DNA from: Acidimicrobiaceae bacterium
GTDB taxonomy: Bacteria; Actinomycetota; Acidimicrobiia; Acidimicrobiales; UBA8592
NCBI GenBank assembly: GCA_002722525.1
Contig: PBMJ01000010.1
Coordinates: 49,030 to 77,932 of the forward strand
Direction of reading: 5' to 3'
DNA length: 28,903 bases
The notes below the pieces were generated by a model. The model was given only the letters and a program-made list of their open reading frames with translations. It searched no databases and was not told the origin of the DNA. This document shows, piece after piece, positions 24,092-28,903 of this stretch (position 1 is the stretch's first letter; the number at the start of each line of letters is the position of its first letter). The position numbers were made by a program, and so were the translations under genes.

Positions 24092-24721
24092 TTAGGGGTG
24101 CTTTGTTACTCGAAGGTATGGTCGGATCTCATCCCAGCCTGCTGGGAAAAGCTCTGCGGCTTCCTCAGTTGAAAGAGATGGTGAAATAATGACATCCTCT
24201 CCCTGTTTCCAATTCACCGGTGTCGCTACTTTATTTGCATCAGTCAACTGCATTGAATCGATCACCCGTAAAATCTCATCAAAATTTCGCCCAGTGCTAG
24301 CCGGATAGGTGAGAGTTAGTCGGATCTTGTTGTTGGGATCAATGATGAAAACCGAGCGCACAGTAAGTGTGTCATCTGCTTGAGGGTGGATCATTTCATA
24401 CAGTGAAGCCACTTTTCTCTCTGGGTCGCCAATGATAGGGAAGTTCACGGTTGTAGATTGCGTTTCCTCAATGTCGCCTATCCAGGAGTTGTGGTCAGCG
24501 ACACTATCCACTGAAACAGCTATTGCCTTCACGCTTCTTGACGCGAATTCTTCACTCAAAGCAGCCGTGTACCCGAGTTCAGTAGTGCATACGGGAGTAA
24601 AATCTTTCGGATGGGAGAAAAAAACCGCCCAGGAGTCCTCTTTCCATTCATGGAACTGGATAGGGCCTTGAGTTGTTTCTGCTGAAAAATCTGGGGCTAG
24701 ATCACCTAACTGTAATGACAT
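24092..24721 (-). CDS. 1-Cys peroxiredoxin (Prx6 family)
   Basis: 209 residues, typical of Prx6. The peroxidatic cysteine is C45 in DFTPVCTTE (T42 and C45 of the PxxxTxxC motif). The C-terminal half has the Prx6 extension (VATPVNWKQGEDVIISPSLS), and no resolving cysteine is present. It reduces peroxides in the cytosol using an external thiol. AAGGAG lies four bases before the ATG. Confidence 0.94.
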   Translation of the reverse strand: MSLQLGDLAPDFSAETTQGPIQFHEWKEDSWAVFFSHPKDFTPVCTTELGYTAALSEEFASRSVKAIAVSVDSVADHNSWIGDIEETQSTTVNFPIIGDPERKVASLYEMIHPQADDTLTVRSVFIIDPNNKIRLTLTYPASTGRNFDEILRVIDSMQLTDANKVATPVNWKQGEDVIISPSLSTEEAAELFPAGWDEIRPYLRVTKHP

Positions 24722-24853
24722 GGCACTCCTTCACAATATTTTACCAATTTACAAAATATCGTTAAAGAGCGAAAAAATAATGAACAACAAGCAAATTTTT
24801 GTCGACATATTGCTTTATCACATAGTTCTTTTAGTTTCCGTTAGGATGATGGC

Positions 24854-25066
24854 GTGTCGCAGATTACCGTAGCAAACATCCTTTCCCTTGGAGTTGGCTT
24901 ACTTGTACTGGCTTATGTGATGTATTGCCTAATAAATCAGAAATTCTGGAACCGAAGAGTAAACGGGTGGGGGGAGAGAGATGAACATCCCAAGATCTTC
25001 ATGCTCAACATCGTTATCGGAACGCTGATAGTAATTTGGACGATTCTCAGAGCTCTACTGCTCTAG
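24854..25066 (+). CDS. small two-helix membrane protein
   Basis: 70 residues: helices at about 8-26 and 48-68 joined by a charged loop (NRRVNGWGERDEHPK). No family recognised. The start is a GTG preceded by TAGGAT at exactly six bases, either a leaderless start or a weak AGGAT site. It sits alone between two minus-strand genes. Confidence 0.65.
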   Translation: MSQITVANILSLGVGLLVLAYVMYCLINQKFWNRRVNGWGERDEHPKIFMLNIVIGTLIVIWTILRALLL

Positions 25067-25103
25067 ATGCCTCTACCCAGTTAGCGTCTTCAAATTTAAC
25101 GAA

Positions 25104-26111
25104 CTATTCCAATATTGCCCCGACTAGATCACTGATTAATCTGATCCTTCCTTCTACTCCTGGGTAGCCTAAACGGTTGATGGTAAATACTTTTCCGGAA
25201 CTTACTGCAGGTAAAGTTTTCCAAAGAGAATTACTTTGAACGTTTCGCAGGGATTCATCTTCGCCTTCAACTGCAGTTGATTGAGAAAGAATAATTATCG
25301 GAGAAGATAGATCGCCAATAGTTTCAGTCGAAATATATGCCCTCCCATACCCCGCGTTGGGATAGCTATTAATACCGGGGGATAGCTCTATCCCCATATC
25401 TAAAATAGTTTGCGGAATATTGCTTGGCCCATCTACCCAAACAGCAATGGTCGCCCCAGGGTAGATTGTTGCAAGTGAAATTGAAATATCACCATCTAAC
25501 TCCACCTGCGCATTTGATATAGCCGAATCGTAATCAGCAAGTAGTGCTCTAGCTTGAGATGGTGCATTTAAGATTTCTCCTAAGTTGACCACTCGTTCAC
25601 GCCAGTTTTCACCAGAGATTACACTCGTTGGGGCAATTCCATCTAGTAAATCTTTATCAATGTAGTTGAGGATGTTTTCTGTTGTAATGATTGAATCAGG
25701 TTTTAATGAGGCAAGTAACTCGAAGTTCGCTTCAGTGGATGGAAGTGGTTGAATCGCAGATGTGTCCCTTTCTATACCAGTGAATTTGTCATTAAGTGTT
25801 GCCGTTGCAGCTATTGGCACCACCCCCATAGCTAGTACATCAGCTAAAAGAAAGTCTTCGCCAATGACGACAATTCGACTTGAGGAGGGAGGATCTGGAG
25901 TGACCTCTTCAGACTTATTTAGGGCTTCGGTCGGATCATTGTCCTCTTCTGCTGCTACTGATTCCTCTTCAACAATTTCTCCGGGTTGTTGTTTAAGAGT
26001 GGGTTCCAATTCGGGGGTTGGAGTAGCGACTTGTGTTGTCTCGCCGCAGGCGACAAGGCTACACAAAAGGCCAGTTATTAAAAAGATTATTAATGAATTT
26101 TTTTTAAACAT
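25104..26111 (-). CDS. periplasmic binding lipoprotein, iron-siderophore/cobalamin type (PF01497)
   Basis: 335 residues, lipidated at C22 (SLVAC). A 50-residue Pro/Glu-rich linker is followed by two lobes joined by a long helix, as in FecB/BtuF proteins: VVIGEDFLLADVLAMGVVPIA, then LLASLKPDSIIT, and the second lobe with WKTLPAVSSGKVFTI. It would deliver iron chelates or cobalamin to a permease, but no permease or ATPase lies nearby. A DtxR-type box stands upstream (26142-26159). Confidence 0.85.
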   Translation of the reverse strand: MFKKNSLIIFLITGLLCSLVACGETTQVATPTPELEPTLKQQPGEIVEEESVAAEEDNDPTEALNKSEEVTPDPPSSSRIVVIGEDFLLADVLAMGVVPIAATATLNDKFTGIERDTSAIQPLPSTEANFELLASLKPDSIITTENILNYIDKDLLDGIAPTSVISGENWRERVVNLGEILNAPSQARALLADYDSAISNAQVELDGDISISLATIYPGATIAVWVDGPSNIPQTILDMGIELSPGINSYPNAGYGRAYISTETIGDLSSPIIILSQSTAVEGEDESLRNVQSNSLWKTLPAVSSGKVFTINRLGYPGVEGRIRLISDLVGAILE

Positions 26112-26141
26112 AGTTATGATTTAGGTGATAGCAAAACTATA

Positions 26142-26159
26142 TGTTAGGTTTGCTTAACA
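26142..26159. promoter_or_regulatory. candidate iron box (DtxR/IdeR type)
   Basis: TGTTAGGTTTGCTTAACA is an inverted repeat; TTAGGTTTGCTTAAC matches the IdeR/DtxR consensus TTAGGTTAGSCTAACCTAA at about 13 of 19 positions. It lies between the binding protein and the divergent 26208 gene and could control both. Confidence 0.45.
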
Positions 26160-26207
26160 GATAGTTAAAACGGAAAAGTATTTTATAAAATCTAAATGGG
26201 GCGAATA

Positions 26208-26561
26208 ATGAAATTTAGTTTGTATTTAAAAGACACGCATATGGAAGTCATAGATGGCTTAAAGAAGAAGCATTCCATTGATTCAAATGAAGAAATGGTA
26301 CAAAAGTGTGTTAAATCTGCGCTCCAACTACAAAATAATGATTTGATTTTTGGATCGACGAGAGAACAGTGCGGCGGCGGATGCTTCATGTCAGAGCCAC
26401 ATTTTGAAGTTGACATTGATGAAGACGATTTCAACAAACTAAAAAATGTGTATCAAAATTACGAATTCGAAGAATACGACACAGAAGAAGAAGAAATCAG
26501 CAAAACCATCCGGTGCATAATCAATTTTGTTGATTACGAACCTGACGCAATTTCGAATTAA
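26208..26561 (+). CDS. hypothetical protein, possible doubled ribbon-helix-helix
   Basis: 117 residues, very acidic and rich in Lys/Asn/Glu, with lower G+C than its neighbours. Two halves share a strand-helix-helix order: MKFSLYLKDTHMEVIDGLKK and a second helix to about 39; then FEVDIDEDDFNKLKN and a second helix to about 109. This is the layout of one ribbon-helix-helix chain repeated. A CGGGC motif (C55-C59) lies between them and could bind metal. The fold is my inference. The start at 26208 follows GGGGCG; an ATG four codons upstream (26196) is possible. Confidence 0.65.
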   Translation: MKFSLYLKDTHMEVIDGLKKKHSIDSNEEMVQKCVKSALQLQNNDLIFGSTREQCGGGCFMSEPHFEVDIDEDDFNKLKNVYQNYEFEEYDTEEEEISKTIRCIINFVDYEPDAISN

Positions 26562-26573
26562 GGAAGCACTGGC

Positions 26574-27332
26574 CTAACTAGCAAGGGAACCGGAATACAC
26601 CTGCCACGCTAAAAGCGATTTCGCGACGAAACTCAGAATGATATAAATCCGTTCTCCATGGAGATAATTCGCCCACTTACCTTTTGCCCGATATTGCTTC
26701 CACTGAACCAGAGCAAAACAATTAAAGAACAGAAAAATTGAGATCACAATGCCGTACACAAAACCCGGTGTTGTGCTTTCCTCCGGCCCCTTAGGGGTAA
26801 TAAGGTTCAGAGTTGTTGCAATCCATGGAATAGACCCAGCAAAGCAGCCGAACCAGAACGGCAGTAAATCCCCATGGCCCGCTTTTACGTACCGTTCTTG
26901 AAGCCAGCCGAACAGGATCATGCAGATATTGACACCAGAGATTCCTAGAAGAGCGATGTAGTCTGCGGTTCCATTTAACTGAAGAATAACAATGATCATG
27001 ATTGTGGATGACAAGGAGTATTCGATCCACCGATATGAATTTATTCCTCTCTTCAGGCCCGTTGTGTATTTTTTAAAGGTTGATGGGAGGCAGATAAAGA
27101 AGTGAAAGAATGCTGATAGCGCCATAAACGCGGCCACCATGTAACTGATATTCAGATTAAATAAATTGACGGGATCCGAAAAGTTTCCGGTACCTGGGGC
27201 TTCCGTTAAGTACGTCGCGACGACAGGCAGTGAAGCATCATTTGATAGGGCAAGGATCAATACAAAGGAGATGAGATGAAGGCACCCTGCCCAGAAGTTC
27301 AGTTTCCGGAAGTTATTTATGTCTAAGTTCAT
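26574..27332 (-). CDS. heliorhodopsin
   Basis: 252 residues with seven hydrophobic helices. The retinal Schiff-base lysine is K238 in SFVAKSLLAW of the last helix, and the counterion is E104 in YRWIEYSLSS of the third. Their separation of 134 matches that of heliorhodopsin 48C12 (E107, K241). Heliorhodopsins have their N-terminus inside, do not pump strongly, and are thought to signal. TACTCT six bases before the ATG suggests a leaderless message. Its 3' end faces the doubled-RHH-like gene 12 bp away. The photolyase is 4 kb away. Type-1 rhodopsins have a different lysine motif, so confusion is unlikely. Confidence 0.95.
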   Translation of the reverse strand: MNLDINNFRKLNFWAGCLHLISFVLILALSNDASLPVVATYLTEAPGTGNFSDPVNLFNLNISYMVAAFMALSAFFHFFICLPSTFKKYTTGLKRGINSYRWIEYSLSSTIMIIVILQLNGTADYIALLGISGVNICMILFGWLQERYVKAGHGDLLPFWFGCFAGSIPWIATTLNLITPKGPEESTTPGFVYGIVISIFLFFNCFALVQWKQYRAKGKWANYLHGERIYIILSFVAKSLLAWQVYSGSLAS

Positions 27333-27344
27333 ATGAGAAGAGTA
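27333..27344 (-). promoter_or_regulatory. leaderless-type -10 before heliorhodopsin
   Basis: Minus-strand TACTCT, then TCTCAT, then ATG. No ribosome site is present, so the -10 fits transcription starting at the start codon. Confidence 0.5.
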
Positions 27345-27451
27345 GTAATCAAGTTAGGCGAAGACCTATGTATCCCTTAGATTTTTTGAAAGGGTTTTTA
27401 GACCGTTGTCGCACTCTTGAACACTAGGCCATATATGTGTATTTCTAAAGA

Positions 27452-27739
27452 CTAGAACCCGCCGACCTCTTGGAAGCCTCGGATTATGATTGTGGTAATA
27501 ACGGTTCCCACTATTAAAAAGATAAGAAGATAAACACCAAAAGCCCACTTAAACCCTTTTACATATTTCTTTTTTATCTTTATCGGAGCCCACTTTAAAA
27601 TTGTTTCAACTTGTTGAACTGGGGCACCCTCTTTAGCAGAAAGTAGTTGGCTCTTTTTTGTCTCAAATTCTTCGTCACTTAGTAAACCTTTTTCGCGTAG
27701 TTCTCCGAGTCGTTCTAGTTCTTCCATCCAGTCAGCCAT
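27452..27739 (-). CDS. SHOCT-domain membrane protein
   Basis: 95 residues. An N-terminal SHOCT motif (about 5-33: LERLGELREKGLLSDEEFETKK) is followed by a basic hinge and one membrane helix (about 64-86). SHOCT domains are thought to mediate oligomerisation. TAAACT lies six bases before the ATG, within CCCTAAACTAGGG. It lies 119 bp upstream of heliorhodopsin on the same strand, but each has its own likely start. Confidence 0.8.
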   Translation of the reverse strand: MADWMEELERLGELREKGLLSDEEFETKKSQLLSAKEGAPVQQVETILKWAPIKIKKKYVKGFKWAFGVYLLIFLIVGTVITTIIIRGFQEVGGF

Positions 27740-27751
27740 ATCCCTAGTTTA
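27740..27751 (-). promoter_or_regulatory. leaderless-type -10 (TAAACT) before SHOCT gene
   Basis: Minus-strand TAAACT, then AGGGAT, then ATG. The hexamer and the following AG are identical to those before the 23542 gene. Confidence 0.55.
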
Positions 27752-27854
27752 GGGCAAAACTAAGTTAGGTGTGATCAAGAAACCAAACAGGATGCATCCT
27801 AAATAATTAAAGAAGAGTTTTGAACTCTTGTATACTTTTCAAGTACTTTCAGTG

Positions 27855-28903
27855 ATGATGGATATAGAAGCCTTCCCCAAATTGTTTTTATCAGCATACG
27901 AGAACGCAACAGACCGAGATTGCGTTGTCCTTAGCGATGAAAGAGCTACATACGGGCAGATGTATGAAAGGTCGCTTCAAGTAGCGAAAGCTCTCAGCGC
28001 TCTAGATATCACGAAGGGTGAAAGGGTTGGAATTCTTATGGCGAACTCCGTTGATTTTGTCGCTTCGTTGATAGGAGCGACCTTTATCGGCGCGGTTCCA
28101 ATGCTATATAACGGAAGGTTCAAATCACGAGAAATTGCCCACGTGACATCAGATGCGTCTATCAAAGTTATTCTCACAAGTGACAGGATAGAAGAGCACG
28201 TTAATTACGGTGACCTACTTCGGTCTGCCATACCTGGTTTGGATCGCCAATCTAACTTGCAGAAGCTCGAAATTTCAGAAATGCCTGAATTGCAAACCGC
28301 TGTCATGTTTGGTGCGACTCAACATGAAGGCTTTATGTCAGAAGACGATTTTTTATCGCTTGGAAAGCAGGTGAAGACATCCACGATCTTGGGCCCAATA
28401 GATAGTTTTGATCCCGACGACCCGGCAGTAATGTTTTACACTTCTGGAACTACCGCCATGCCGAAAGGCTGTGAACTTTCCCACAGGGTTTTTCAACACT
28501 CTGGAGTCATTGGTGGAGAACGCTTCGGTTTGAGAGCGGGAGATAAGATGTGGGCTCCGTTGCCTATGTTCCATACAACCTTCACGATGCCTTTTACAGG
28601 AATTGTGTCAGTCGGAGGAACGGTAATCTCTATGCAGCATTTTGATGCTACAGAAGCGATAGAGATGATAAAAACAGAACGCCCTACGCTGGCCTTCCCT
28701 GCCTTTACAACGATTACGATGGCACTACTAGATCACCCGCAATATGACTCCGATACTTTTTCCAGCATTCGAACAATGTTCAATGTCGCCCCAGAAGATG
28801 TACTTGTGAAAATGCAGGAGCGGATGCCACATACCTCTCAAATAACGGGTTTCGGGATGACAGAAACCGGCGGGTCAGTTTGCTTGGGGGAAACGACTGC
28901 ATC
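27855..28903 (+). CDS. acyl-CoA synthetase / AMP-dependent ligase (partial, C-terminus outside window)
   Basis: About 349 codons of an adenylate-forming enzyme. The phosphate-binding motif is TSGTTAMPKG (about codon 195) and the A5 motif GFGMTETGG closes the visible part; the C-terminal lid lies beyond the edge. Preceding sequence (VLSDERATYGQMYERS) is the usual N-terminal domain. It probably activates a fatty or other carboxylic acid to its CoA ester. No ribosome site precedes the tandem ATG codons at 27855 and 27858; TACTTT lies five bases upstream, and TATACT further up, so a very short leader is likely. Confidence 0.93.
   Translation, partial: MMDIEAFPKLFLSAYENATDRDCVVLSDERATYGQMYERSLQVAKALSALDITKGERVGILMANSVDFVASLIGATFIGAVPMLYNGRFKSREIAHVTSDASIKVILTSDRIEEHVNYGDLLRSAIPGLDRQSNLQKLEISEMPELQTAVMFGATQHEGFMSEDDFLSLGKQVKTSTILGPIDSFDPDDPAVMFYTSGTTAMPKGCELSHRVFQHSGVIGGERFGLRAGDKMWAPLPMFHTTFTMPFTGIVSVGGTVISMQHFDATEAIEMIKTERPTLAFPAFTTITMALLDHPQYDSDTFSSIRTMFNVAPEDVLVKMQERMPHTSQITGFGMTETGGSVCLGETTA

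Overview
The window is about 28.9 kb of dense chromosomal DNA at roughly 46 % G+C. It looks like an actinobacterium, most probably an aquatic Acidimicrobiia-type lineage. The evidence is a LeuB of the short actinobacterial type, a conserved actinobacterial protein before gltX, AMIN-like and L,D-transpeptidase lipoproteins, several split-barrel flavoproteins, a Fe-S photolyase, a heliorhodopsin, and many start codons placed as in leaderless mRNAs (TANNNT, six bases, start). The taxon is inferred. There are no transposases, phage genes or CRISPR arrays.

Left part (1-8.5 kb): two divergent branches. On the minus strand lie greA, a one-span membrane protein and a partial leuC. On the plus strand lie leuB, ilvE, cimA, a conserved hypothetical, gltX and a ydcF-like gene. 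LeuC, LeuB, IlvE and citramalate synthase fit isoleucine made from pyruvate and acetyl-CoA, with LeuC/LeuB shared with leucine synthesis. tRNA-Gln(CUG) and tRNA-Glu(CUC) follow, converging on the gltX branch.

Middle part (8.5-15.7 kb): a hypothetical protein, a 450-bp gene-free stretch full of inverted repeats, a large acidic lipoprotein, two related split-barrel proteins flanking a decayed peptide remnant, a SnoaL-like protein, a VOC protein, an O-methyltransferase, a DUF3303-like protein and a small unknown.

Metal island (15.7-19.1 kb): zur-znuC on the minus strand diverges from znuA-znuB on the plus strand, with two Fur-family palindromes between them. ZnuA carries a long His/Asp repeat. 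This is a self-contained zinc-uptake unit with its own regulator.

Right part (19.1-28.9 kb): an L,D-transpeptidase, a zinc-ribbon peptide, a four-helix membrane protein divergent from a (6-4) photolyase with all four Fe-S cysteines, two alpha/beta-barrel proteins, a third split-barrel protein, a 1-Cys peroxiredoxin, a small membrane protein, an orphan iron-type binding lipoprotein with a possible iron box, an unusual protein that looks like a doubled ribbon-helix-helix fold, a heliorhodopsin, a SHOCT membrane protein and the start of an acyl-CoA synthetase. Photolyase, heliorhodopsin and peroxiredoxin within 7 kb suggest a light/oxidative-stress neighbourhood.
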